NCBI RefSeq assembly: GCF_003970695.1
Contig: NZ_CP034570.1
Coordinates: 124,001 to 188,000 of the forward strand
DNA: 64,000 nt
Source: Maribacter sp. MJ134
Lineage (GTDB): Bacteria > Bacteroidota > Bacteroidia > Flavobacteriales > Flavobacteriaceae
Direction of reading: 5' to 3'
Shown here: in pieces, positions 35,193 through 42,582 of the stretch
Numbering within the stretch: position 1 is the stretch's first letter
Layout of the letters: every line of letters starts with the position of its first letter
Made by a program: the position numbers and the translations under genes
The notes under the pieces: model-generated
Databases searched by the model: none
Told to the model about the DNA's origin: nothing
Seen by the model: the letters and a program-made list of their open reading frames with translations, nothing else

Positions 35193-35762
35193 TTAGAAAG
35201 TGATTTGTTTTCTAATACGACTTAAGGATTGAGGTTCCATTCCTAAAAAAGAGGCGATATTGTCAATAGATACATTCAAAGCTAGTTTTGGGTACTGATT
35301 TACAAATTTCATATAACGTTCTTTAGCGGTCAAAATTTGAAAATCTTTGACACGCTCCAATTTGCAACTTAAATGTTCGTTTGTTATTTCTTTAACTAAT
35401 ATTGACCAAAATTTTGTTTCTTTTTGTAAAATATCAAAATCAGGTTTCGATATTTTTGAAACTCTGGACTCTGTGATAGTTTCATAATAATCTAGTGATG
35501 GTGTTTCTGTCATAAAACTGTCTAAAGATGTGAAAAAATCTTTATCAGCTACAAGATGTTGTACAACAATCCTTCCGTCAACATTTTGATATCCTTTTAC
35601 AATACCAGTATCTAAGAAATAAATATATCGTTCCACTTTTCCTGCTTCTAAAAGATTAGTTTGAGCTGGAACATTCTCCGAAACAAAATGATTTTTGATT
35701 AAATCAATATCATGTTGAGTTAAAGTAATTTTTGATTTTATATAATTAATAAGATTTTCCAT
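35193..35762 (-). CDS. Crp/Fnr-family transcriptional regulator (cassette gene)
   Basis: This 189-residue protein has a cyclic-nucleotide-binding-like beta-barrel (about 20-115; VERYIYFLDTGIVKGYQNVDG) and a C-terminal helix-turn-helix (about 150-185; VSIDNIASFLGMEPQSLSRIRK). It has no Fnr cysteines, so it is not an oxygen sensor of that kind. It probably regulates its cassette partner, the epimerase downstream. Its start lies right after boundary repeat S2. Confidence 0.85.
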   Translation of the reverse strand: MENLINYIKSKITLTQHDIDLIKNHFVSENVPAQTNLLEAGKVERYIYFLDTGIVKGYQNVDGRIVVQHLVADKDFFTSLDSFMTETPSLDYYETITESRVSKISKPDFDILQKETKFWSILVKEITNEHLSCKLERVKDFQILTAKERYMKFVNQYPKLALNVSIDNIASFLGMEPQSLSRIRKQITF

Positions 35763-35769
35763 TTTTATG

Positions 35770-35980
35770 TTGTAATGATATATAAGTCTGTATCCCTAAA
35801 TTTCGGCTAAAAGTAGCTGTTGGCCAACAAATCAGGCCAATAATCTTTTAACTAATTACAAACGCTTAAACGGTACATCTCCAATATGCTTTCAGCAAAA
35901 GAAAAGCCTCTTTGATAGCTTAAATGGTGTTGTGTTTTAAAGAATTAATGACTTGTGTAACCGTCACCTGTGTTGTACGC
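35770..35980 (-). repeat. Cassette-boundary repeat S2 (between DUF7079-like gene and Crp gene)
   Basis: The conserved second half is present (GCTGAAAGC, GGAGATGTACCG, AAGCGTTTGTAATTAG, GATTATTGGCCTGATTTG, CTTTTAGCCGAAATTTAGG). The first half is divergent: GCGTACAACACAGGTGACGG then TTACACAAGTC at 35951-35980, inside the last codons of the upstream gene. The terminator hairpin is degenerate here. Confidence 0.7.
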
Positions 35981-36721
35981 AGTTTTTTTCTTTTCAATCC
36001 AATTTTTGCAATTGTTTCTTGCTTGTTCAGTCTTTAAATACATTTGATTCCTTTCAATTTTATTCAAGCAGAAGTCAATTGCCTTTTCATTATCATTTAG
36101 TCCAACTAGCTTGTTTGATTTCTTTAGATCAAATAATTCTATAAGGAAGAAAGCTGTCCAAAGACCTATCCAATACTGCCCTTCTTGTAGATATTGGTAA
36201 AATTCTGTTTGTTTATCTTGCACCTTAAATGACAGAGCAATTCCCTTTAATCTCTCAAAGAGTTCAATGTCTTTTTGTTGTAACTCAAATGGCTCAATTC
36301 CTTGCTTCCAAATTTCTCTACAAGTAGAAATGAAAGAGTCTGGGTTGGTTTTAAGTTCCGAATAAGTTTTTTCAAGCTTTACCCAATAGTCTTTTTGCAT
36401 CCATTTAAAGGTCAACCATGAAGTTTCAATTCCTAATTTTTTAAAAGTTGTCCGTTGGTTAAGTGATTTTAAAATATTTTCTACAAGCCAATTTTCTGGA
36501 AAGCCTGCCCATTCTCCTGTAACGCTCGTTAAATTAGGTTGTAATACCGGAAAAATCTCATACTTGTTTATTTCTTTGATCTCTTTAAGAGAATAAGGAC
36601 TTTCAATGATTTTGAATGCAATATTTCTGAAATCAGATTCTTGAAGTTCCGTATCAAGATAGAAATCAGATAATGCAATCCAAATTGGTTTCCTTTCTTC
36701 TATATTCAAAGTTCTGTTCAT
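35945..36721 (-). CDS. DUF7079-like hypothetical protein (cassette gene)
   Basis: This 258-residue soluble protein has an N-terminal region (RKPIWIALSDFYLDTELQESD, about 10-30; LTSVTGEWAGFPENWL, about 65-80) resembling what I recall as the DUF7079 family, found as a small stand-alone domain in many bacteria. The C-terminal half is helical with no recognised motif. Its last codons (YNTGDGYTSH) are encoded by the GTACAACACAGG sequence of boundary repeat S2, so the repeat supplies the protein's tail. It begins just after repeat S3. Function unknown. Confidence 0.65.
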   Translation of the reverse strand: MNRTLNIEERKPIWIALSDFYLDTELQESDFRNIAFKIIESPYSLKEIKEINKYEIFPVLQPNLTSVTGEWAGFPENWLVENILKSLNQRTTFKKLGIETSWLTFKWMQKDYWVKLEKTYSELKTNPDSFISTCREIWKQGIEPFELQQKDIELFERLKGIALSFKVQDKQTEFYQYLQEGQYWIGLWTAFFLIELFDLKKSNKLVGLNDNEKAIDFCLNKIERNQMYLKTEQARNNCKNWIEKKKTAYNTGDGYTSH

Positions 36722-36727
36722 TCAAAT

Positions 36728-36941
36728 GGCATACAACTCGTATCTAAGTATGTATCCCTAAATTTCGGCTAAAAGTAGTTGTCGACCAACAAATCCGGCC
36801 AATAATCTTTTAACTAATTACAAACGCTTATACAGTACATCTCCAAAAGGCATTCAGCAAAAAAAGCCCCTTTAAGGGGCTTGTATTCAATCTGTATTTT
36901 GAAAATCACAGGCTTGTGCAACGGTTACCGTTGTTATGCGC
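36728..36941 (-). repeat. Cassette-boundary repeat S3 (full copy)
   Basis: This is the most complete copy (214 bp, minus strand). It begins GCGCATAACAACGGTAACCG, TTGCACAAGCC, continues with CTGTGATTTT/AAAATACAG (hairpin), a GCCCC/GGGGC terminator, GGAGATGTACTG, AAGCGTTTGTAATTAG and CCGAAATTTAGGGATACA, and ends CGAGTTGTATGCC. The end blocks GCATAACAAC and GTTGTATGC are inverted copies of each other, close to the RYYYAAC/GTTRRRY cores of integron attC sites. Confidence 0.8.
36861..36883 (-). terminator. Intrinsic terminator within S3
   Basis: On the minus strand AAGCCCC-TTAA-GGGGCTT is followed by seven T residues. It sits inside the boundary repeat, so each cassette ends with its own stop signal. 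Confidence 0.85.
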
Positions 36942-36949
36942 TTACTTTT

Positions 36950-37144
36950 TTATGCGATGCTCTGAATAATTTTAACTGTAACAATTCCTATAATTATTAA
37001 AATTCCAATACGAGCTAATAGTAGCAGTGCAATGTTGATATTTTCTTGGAAATCTATGAGCGTGTCTTTTTTGGAATTGTTTTTTAAATCCCCAGTGAAT
37101 AGTCTTGTTATATATCCGATAACCGTTAAAAATGTCCGACCCAT
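36950..37144 (-). CDS. Small membrane protein (cassette gene)
   Basis: This 64-residue peptide has one hydrophobic helix near the C-terminus (about 38-60; IALLLLARIGILIIIGIVTVKII) and a polar N-terminal half with TRLFTGDLKNNSKKDT. No family is recognised. It lies between a possible short attC-like site (37277-37340) and repeat S3, so it may be its own cassette. It could be a membrane toxin or an accessory peptide, but that is only a guess from size. Confidence 0.5.
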   Translation of the reverse strand: MGRTFLTVIGYITRLFTGDLKNNSKKDTLIDFQENINIALLLLARIGILIIIGIVTVKIIQSIA

Positions 37145-37276
37145 AATCCCGAAAAAATTATATATCGATAAATATCTATTTGCCTATTAATCTAAGTTTA
37201 TAACAAGATAGTTTAAAATTGATTATTGGTTCACTTTTTTAAATTTCTCGATTTCTTTAAATCGGACAACGAACCA

Positions 37277-37340
37277 ATCTAACGACAATTAATGTTTTAA
37301 CACTTAAAGTTCAGAATTTTATCTGTTCTGTGTTTAGATT
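37277..37340 (-). repeat. Possible short attC-like site
   Basis: AATCTAAAC at the end of the truncated GIY-YIG gene and CGTTAGATT about 60 bp on (minus strand) are ends with a perfect 7-bp inverted repeat, AATCTAA/TTAGATT. GTTAGAT fits GTTRRRY exactly. The interior has two small hairpins (CAGAA/TTCTG and AGTGTT/AACATT). Size (64 bp) fits classical attC sites. Confidence 0.4.
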
Positions 37341-37597
37341 TTTGAACTTTTAATTCCAAATTGTTTTCCATTTACCAATCTGTCGCACATTCCGCCAATC
37401 CGAACTTTTTTATGCCCGCTTTGTAATATTTTTCCAGAAGAACCAATGTAAATGAATTCAATTTTACCGCCTTTGAGTGCGTAAACGATATAAATTCCAA
37501 CTCCGTTTTTCGGAGCGTTACAGACCGTTGATAATTCATCATAGGCTGAAAAAAAGAAATGTCCATTTGATTTATATTTATCTAATTCGTCAAACAT
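37334..37597 (-). pseudogene. GIY-YIG nuclease family gene, truncated at a cassette boundary
   Basis: These 87 residues contain the GIY-YIG core: GVGIYIVYALKGG (about 32-44) and FIYIGSSG (about 48-55), then RIGGMCDRLVNGKQFG (about 68-83). In relatives I recall, the protein continues after GKQFG with a W-containing segment and a C-terminal half holding further conserved positions. Here it ends after six more residues, its TAA forming part of the attC-like AATCTAAAC. It probably is a 3'-truncated, inactive copy. It follows the toxin gene by 19 bp. Confidence 0.65.
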
Positions 37598-37616
37598 TCA
37601 CTATCGGTTTTTGAAG

Positions 37617-37925
37617 CTAATCCAATTGCTGCTTGAGTCTTTCAGGGTCTTGTCTCGTGTCGAACAAAGTAATTATTTCTATTTCTTCACGCTCGAAATT
37701 GACGCGATAGAAAAAAGTTGTCTGTTTTGTAACTACACACTTATATATTCCCCCGAATTCATTTGATTTCGGGCAACTTTCAGGTTGGGATTGTATTTGT
37801 TGGATTTTCTTGGTCAATTTGGTCAAAAAATCTTTTTTGACCTTAAAACTCCATTGTTCCAACAAGTATTCGGTAAGTTTTTTGAGTTTGTACTCGGCCA
37901 GTTCGGAAATGAAGACCTCCATCAA
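37617..37925 (-). CDS. RelE/ParE-family toxin (cassette gene)
   Basis: This 102-residue ParE/RelE-like toxin begins MEVFISELAEYKLKKLTEYLLEQW, continues with YKCVVTKQTTFFYRV (core beta strands), and ends with IEIITLFDTRQDPERL, the usual family C-terminus. Such proteins cleave ribosome-bound mRNA or poison gyrase. It overlaps the upstream antitoxin gene by 4 bp, the standard toxin-antitoxin arrangement, which helps keep cassette blocks in place. Confidence 0.85.
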   Translation of the reverse strand: MMEVFISELAEYKLKKLTEYLLEQWSFKVKKDFLTKLTKKIQQIQSQPESCPKSNEFGGIYKCVVTKQTTFFYRVNFEREEIEIITLFDTRQDPERLKQQLD

Positions 37926-38140
37926 GAAATCCTTTTGAGAACTTCCTCGTAAGAAGTCCGCTTGCCTTTGTTCAATTGTTCAATTCCTTTTTTGATTTCG
38001 GCCTGCTCTGATTTGGTCAACTCGTTCCAAAAGTCCGATTTTTCATTGTTTATGAAATCCGTCACTTTTTTGATGAACTTATCGTTGTCGATATTCAATA
38101 TCAATTTTACGAGCTCTATTTTTGATGTTTTGATGTCCAT
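37922..38140 (-). CDS. Antitoxin of the RelE/ParE pair (cassette gene)
   Basis: This 72-residue acidic, helical protein has a C-terminal segment (KSEQAEIKKGIEQLNKGKRTSYEEVLKRI) with the 'E-x-x-E-I-x-x-G-x-x-x-L-x-x-G-x-x-x-S/T-x-E-E' pattern of addiction-module antitoxins that pair with ParE-like toxins. It precedes and overlaps the toxin gene. An N-terminal DNA-binding domain is not obvious. Confidence 0.8.
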   Translation of the reverse strand: MDIKTSKIELVKLILNIDNDKFIKKVTDFINNEKSDFWNELTKSEQAEIKKGIEQLNKGKRTSYEEVLKRIS

Positions 38141-38200
38141 TTCAATTCCCTTTTTTCAAATTTACTGAAAATTCCATTTCTGGTCTGATTTTTCAGTATG

Positions 38201-38415
38201 AAGCACAACTTCTAGTATAAATGTGTATCCCTAAATTTCGGCTAAAAGTAGCTGTCGACCAACAAATCCGGCCAATAATCTTTTAACTAATTACAAACGC
38301 TTATACAATACATCTCCAATAGGCATTCAGCAAAAAAAGTCTCTTAAAGGGGCTTGTGTTCAAACTGTATTTTGAAAATTACAGGCTTGCGCAACGGTTG
38401 TCGGTGGTGGGCATA
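38201..38415 (-). repeat. Cassette-boundary repeat S4 (full copy)
   Basis: This minus-strand copy begins GCCCACCACCGACAACCG, TTGCGCAAGCC and continues through AAAATACAG, a degenerate AAGCCCC/AGAGACTT hairpin, GGAGATGTATTG, AAGCGTTTGTAATTAG, GATTATTGGCCGG and CCGAAATTTAGGGATACA, ending GAAGTTGTGCTT. It is nearly identical to S3 over most of its second half, which argues for recent spread or exchange. Confidence 0.8.
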
Positions 38416-38420
38416 GTTTT

Positions 38421-39701
38421 TTAATATTCTCTTTCATTAATCTTTCTGTAATTAAACGATTCAGAGAACCAACCTAAAGATTTAGCGTCGGCTATTATTT
38501 CTTTTTCTTCTTGTTCTGTGAATTTACTTGCTAATTCAAAATTGTTATATCTCAATCCTTTGAAATCGTCGTGGTAAGCAATAATTATAAAGTCAGTTCT
38601 TAAATATTTAGTGTGAACGGCAAAACTTTCTATTGCTAACATTAAAACATTATCGAGCACTTCTCCTTGTAATTCTTTAGGGTATTTTGCGAATACAAAA
38701 CCAAAATCTGAAACATCCGTAAAAGCTCTTGCGAATTGTTTTTCATAACCTTTTTTATACTTGTCGTAGAACGAAAAAAAGTTTTCAGATACAATGCGTC
38801 TCTCAAACCTATTTAAGGACATTAATTTTTCTGCTAATTTTTTAAGCTCCTTTCGATATTCGATTTCGTTTTCTATGAATTTATCAATAAAGAAACTTTG
38901 TTGGTCTTTTTTCTTCTTTTTAAAAAATACTGGGTTAGAAATAAAGTTTTTCCAAGTTCCGTCTATGTCGTAGAATAAACCAGCATAATTGTTACTGGTC
39001 AAATTTTCAGGGTAACTATTAGAATTATTTATGTAAGTGGCCAATAAATCCAATTCGCTCCCTGAAATAAAAATGTGTTTTTCATTTTTAGACTGTGTTT
39101 TTGCAACTCTTTCAGTAAATTTTTCGTGAGTTTTTTTATCATATTCATCATCACTACAGAAAAGCATTATAACAGACTTACTACTCAATAATTTTTCTCT
39201 TGCAGATAAGTAGTTTGTCAAATCTTTAATAGTGTTCATTTCATTGGTAATAGCAAACCATGCTGTTCCGTCCATTATGGTTACATGTTTTCCTGATTTG
39301 GTGTAGCTTGATGGATGATAAAATTTCAGACCTTTACCAAGATTTACAATTATTCTAAAAACTTTTGAGTAACTAGTTTTATCAAATAACTCCAAACCTT
39401 TTTTCGGATGTTTAATGAAAACTTTTTTGTTTCCAAATAATTTTTTTTCAGCTCCTTGGATTTGTTTTAAGGCTTTCTCAATCGTATTATTAAAATACCT
39501 GTCGTAATTGTCTTTGAAGTCATAATTTTTTACTGATATTATTATTAAGATGTCTCTAAAAGTTATCAGTAAGTCGCATATTTCTTTTTTGTCCCCTTTT
39601 TCATCATGAGGACTTGGGTAGCACCAATATTCGAGAAAAATATTGTTTGCGATAGTGTTCACAAAATATTCTCCTTCATTTCCTTTAGGGTTACTATCCA
39701 T
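38421..39701 (-). CDS. Putative PD-(D/E)XK-type nuclease (cassette gene)
   Basis: I do not recognise a named family for this 426-residue AT-rich gene. The N-terminal part, counting from the ATG at 39701, has a conserved-looking Glu in GNEGEYFV, then ICDLLITFRDILIIISVKNYDF (about 38-59), a pattern of Asp, hydrophobic strand, then Ser-Val-Lys that fits the D-(x)n-[E/S]xK core of restriction-type nucleases. The middle and C-terminal parts are helical and lysine-rich. An in-frame TTG at 39731 lies in the repeat core, so ATG is preferred. The setting suggests a defence role, but this is inference. Confidence 0.5.
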   Translation of the reverse strand: MDSNPKGNEGEYFVNTIANNIFLEYWCYPSPHDEKGDKKEICDLLITFRDILIIISVKNYDFKDNYDRYFNNTIEKALKQIQGAEKKLFGNKKVFIKHPKKGLELFDKTSYSKVFRIIVNLGKGLKFYHPSSYTKSGKHVTIMDGTAWFAITNEMNTIKDLTNYLSAREKLLSSKSVIMLFCSDDEYDKKTHEKFTERVAKTQSKNEKHIFISGSELDLLATYINNSNSYPENLTSNNYAGLFYDIDGTWKNFISNPVFFKKKKKDQQSFFIDKFIENEIEYRKELKKLAEKLMSLNRFERRIVSENFFSFYDKYKKGYEKQFARAFTDVSDFGFVFAKYPKELQGEVLDNVLMLAIESFAVHTKYLRTDFIIIAYHDDFKGLRYNNFELASKFTEQEEKEIIADAKSLGWFSESFNYRKINEREY

Positions 39702-39726
39702 TTTCGTGATGTTTTGGGAAATTAAA

Positions 39727-39867
39727 GCCAACTCGTATATAAGTCTGTATCCCTAAATTTCGCCTAAAAGGACTTAAGAATCAAAAAATCTCTTAATAAG
39801 TTATTCGTAATTACTTACAAAATACGGAGATAAGCGCCTCAGCTTGTGGAACTATTAGTTGTTTTTT
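39727..39867 (-). repeat. Cassette-boundary repeat S5 (degenerate, upstream end)
   Basis: This minus-strand copy starts in the last codons of the phosphatase gene (AAACAACTAATAGTT, CCACAAGCTGAGG). It is divergent in the middle, but keeps CTTTTAGGCGAAATTTAGG, GATACAGACTTATATACGAGTTGG at its end. It marks the upstream limit of the array and has no terminator. Confidence 0.6.
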
Positions 39868-41477
39868 AAACTCACCGTCATGGGCCAGCCCTCAAATTGT
39901 TGGGCATCAGGTTGGGTAACATCTGCATTTCGAGGCCAACATTCAAAAGTAACGTCCTGGGTTTGGGTATTAAAACGTATCAATCCATAGCCACCACCAT
40001 GCGAGGGACTTTCCGGGTTTACATAAGCTTTCATAGAAATCTTATTGTGAAACCCGTCGAGGTAGTCTCCGGTCCAAGGTAAGGAGGTGTTGGGGTTGGG
40101 ATTGTTTCCGGCTTTTTCATCTTCGGGCCACCACCAACGGCTATAATAGTCGTTAACAATGGCAGGGACTACAAAGGCCCAAGGGCCGTCCCCGAATTCG
40201 TTAATCCCCTGTTTAATTACGGTGGCCAAATGTTGGTCTCCCGCAATATGTACGGCGTTCGCTTGTTGTATAAGTTCCAGTGCTTTTTTACGTCCCGTTT
40301 GTGGCCATCCGTTACTATCCAAATCCGCATGCAGGCGGTTGTCCATAGTACCGTGAATATGTGCCCCACCACAAAAACCGGTTTGGGAAAGCACTACTTT
40401 GGTGGCATCCGTATTTGTTTCTCCCCATGTTTTTAAGAAGTGTAGTTGGCGCTCGCCCAGCAACTTTAGTTCGGGCAAATCAATCGATGCGGGGTCATAA
40501 TCCGGGTTTCGGATATGGTCCGGGCGAGGGCCTTGTTGCGGTATTTTACCCTCAGGCCCGGATTTAAACTTTCGGTCCTCCAGAATGGCAAAGTCAACTC
40601 CGCCCCATACCAAATTGGTGTAATACACCCCTATGCCCTGCTCAATAGGAGTAGGGTCAAAAGGGTCGGGGAGATGTGCCGTTTGGCAGCGCTCTACCAT
40701 TTTTACATATTCCGGATGATAGCGGTAACCACCATCGGGACTACCTTTGGTCACGGAAACTTTTCCGTTCTCGCCCCAAAGATTTCCCTGTCCTATATCA
40801 TGGTCGTCCGGGATGGTAATGCAGGGTCTATGGCGGAAGGTTTCCCTGAATTGCAGCCCAAATTTGAGCCAGGCCGCGGTATGTTCCGTATGGTCGTAGG
40901 ACTGGTCTCCGGCAAAGAAAATAAGGTCTGGGTCCTGATGATTAATATTGCGTACATAATTCTCTCGCATACCCCTATCTTGATTACTGTTGCAGGAGAG
41001 TGCGGCCAGACTGATTTCCGCTTTGTGCATCGGATTTTTGCGAATGGTACCTTCGTACCTTGCCTTTTCTCCGTGACGCAGTCGGTATTTGAGATCTTGG
41101 GAGCTGTCCCAATTTTCTACACGAAAAAGAGCGGACCACCCCAGATCGTTTAGTTGTTGGGACTGTACCTCCGTCCAGGTACCGTTCTCTTTTATTTCCA
41201 GACGTACGGTTCTGGTCTCTTCCGGGTAGAGTGGATAGCATTGTGCGCTCAGTTTTAACGTGGTGCCAGAAACGGTATAGATGCCAAAGGCGATAACACT
41301 GTCCCGATTCACTTTTAAGTTGATGATAGGATTGTCCGCTCTGTTCCACCAGTCATTTATGGCCAAGGTGTCTACATCGGAGAAGGGTGCTTTTGCAGGG
41401 GGTACTTGTTCTTTCTTTTTTTCGGCACAGCTAAGAAAGCTAAGGCAAACGACAACGAGCAGAATAATCTTTTTCAT
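39855..41477 (-). CDS. PhoD-like alkaline phosphatase/phosphodiesterase lipoprotein
   Basis: This 540-residue exported protein has a lipoprotein signal (LSFLSC, Cys at about 17). It has the metallophosphatase motifs SCNSNQDRG, FFAGDQSYDHTEH (about 190-203), TIPDDHDIGQGNLWG (about 222-236) and HIAGDQHLATV in the C-terminal half, as in PhoD-type calcium/iron phosphodiesterases acting on extracytoplasmic phosphate esters. Base use is like the core genome, not like the cassettes. Its final codons overlap a degenerate copy of the cassette boundary. No pho box is evident. Confidence 0.85.
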   Translation of the reverse strand: MKKIILLVVVCLSFLSCAEKKKEQVPPAKAPFSDVDTLAINDWWNRADNPIINLKVNRDSVIAFGIYTVSGTTLKLSAQCYPLYPEETRTVRLEIKENGTWTEVQSQQLNDLGWSALFRVENWDSSQDLKYRLRHGEKARYEGTIRKNPMHKAEISLAALSCNSNQDRGMRENYVRNINHQDPDLIFFAGDQSYDHTEHTAAWLKFGLQFRETFRHRPCITIPDDHDIGQGNLWGENGKVSVTKGSPDGGYRYHPEYVKMVERCQTAHLPDPFDPTPIEQGIGVYYTNLVWGGVDFAILEDRKFKSGPEGKIPQQGPRPDHIRNPDYDPASIDLPELKLLGERQLHFLKTWGETNTDATKVVLSQTGFCGGAHIHGTMDNRLHADLDSNGWPQTGRKKALELIQQANAVHIAGDQHLATVIKQGINEFGDGPWAFVVPAIVNDYYSRWWWPEDEKAGNNPNPNTSLPWTGDYLDGFHNKISMKAYVNPESPSHGGGYGLIRFNTQTQDVTFECWPRNADVTQPDAQQFEGWPMTVSLKNN

Positions 41478-41551
41478 GGGAAGGTTTTGTTAGTATTCGT
41501 GTCCGGATAGGACCAATGACTCCCTTAAATATACTATTTTCGAAAGCTGTT

Positions 41552-41932
41552 ATGAAAAAAGATACGCTACAAAAACTAATCTTCATCTATAATGCCGATT
41601 CCGGTCTTCGGAATTTATTACTGGATGGTGCACACAAAATTTTGAGTCCGTCTACCTATGCCTGCAGCCTATGCGATATAACTTTTGGTGCTTTTACGGA
41701 AAATGCGGTTTGGAAGAAGTTTAGATTGCAACTTGCGGATACGGTACAAATGGAGTTCCTTCATAAGGATGAATTTACCAAGGCGTACCGTTCTAAGTTC
41801 GGCTATAAGTTTACCTTTCCCATTGTATTGATGGAAACCACGACCGACCTAGAAATTTTTGTACAAACGGAGGAGTTAAACCAATTAGAGGATGCAACGG
41901 CATTGATTGCGCTGTTGAAGGCGCGACTTTAG
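41552..41932 (+). CDS. Conserved Bacteroidota protein of unknown function
   Basis: This small soluble protein (126 residues from ATG 41552; an upstream in-frame ATG at 41516 adds 12 residues) has the recurring segment LIFIYNADSGLRNLLLDGAHKILSPSTYACSLCDITFG, with a CxxC-like pair (CSLC), seen in many Bacteroidota genomes as a hypothetical protein. The ending is helical (ELNQLEDATALIALLK). I cannot assign a function. It converges on the YihA gene. Confidence 0.7.
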   Translation: MKKDTLQKLIFIYNADSGLRNLLLDGAHKILSPSTYACSLCDITFGAFTENAVWKKFRLQLADTVQMEFLHKDEFTKAYRSKFGYKFTFPIVLMETTTDLEIFVQTEELNQLEDATALIALLKARL

Positions 41933-41953
41933 AGAGATGCAGCGCCGATAGTA

Positions 41954-42571
41954 TTATTTCTTATTGGCCTCAAAAAAATCGAGGTTAATGGCATCGATAT
42001 AGCCAAGAACTTCATTGCGACCTATGCGCTTGCTAGACGAGGTGACGAAGTGTTGCGGAGCTTCCTCCCAAGCACCGCTAAGCAGTTCCTTAATATAATG
42101 GTCCACCTGTCTTTCTATGGCTTGGGGCTTCAACTTATCGGCCTTGGTGAAGATAATAGCGAACGGAATGGCGTGCTCTCCCAACCATTGCATAAACTCC
42201 ATGTCCACTTTCTGCGGTTCATGCCTAATATCTATCAATACAAAAGAGCAGACCAGTTGTTGCCGCTGTAAAAAGTAGTTGGTAATGTATTTTTGAAAAA
42301 TGTTCTTATCCCTTTTGGATACCCTTGCATACCCGTAGCCCGGTAAATCTACCAAAAACCAATTCCCGTTGATTTTAAAATGATTGATAAGCTGGGTCTT
42401 ACCCGGTCTGCCCGAAGTTTTGGCTAAACTTTTTTTCTCGGTGAGCATGTTTATGAGGGAAGATTTCCCCACATTAGACCGTCCAATGAAGGCGTACTCC
42501 GGGATGGGCTCGTTGGGGCACTTGGCAACATCGCTGTTGCTCATGACAAAGTCTGCCGACTTTATTTTCAT
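41954..42571 (-). CDS. Ribosome biogenesis GTPase YihA/YsxC
   Basis: This 205-residue TRAFAC GTPase helps assemble the 50S subunit and is essential in many bacteria. It has G1 GRSNVGKSS (about 31-39), G3 DLPGYG (about 75), G4 TKADK (about 140) and G5-like SSSKR near 175. Size is normal. It follows the alpha/beta hydrolase gene by 11 bp and is probably co-transcribed with it. Confidence 0.94.
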   Translation of the reverse strand: MKIKSADFVMSNSDVAKCPNEPIPEYAFIGRSNVGKSSLINMLTEKKSLAKTSGRPGKTQLINHFKINGNWFLVDLPGYGYARVSKRDKNIFQKYITNYFLQRQQLVCSFVLIDIRHEPQKVDMEFMQWLGEHAIPFAIIFTKADKLKPQAIERQVDHYIKELLSGAWEEAPQHFVTSSSKRIGRNEVLGYIDAINLDFFEANKK

Positions 42572-42582
42572 CTAAGAGAGTT

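Noticed and set aside
34042-39867. The repeats as a CRISPR array
   Set aside because: Units are about 200 bp, diverged and separated by whole genes, not 25-40 bp repeats with uniform spacers, and no cas gene is present.
40515-41153. Long open frame on the plus strand opposite the phosphatase
   Set aside because: It lies wholly antisense to a gene with clear PhoD-like motifs, has no recognisable domain, and its composition mirrors the complementary codons.
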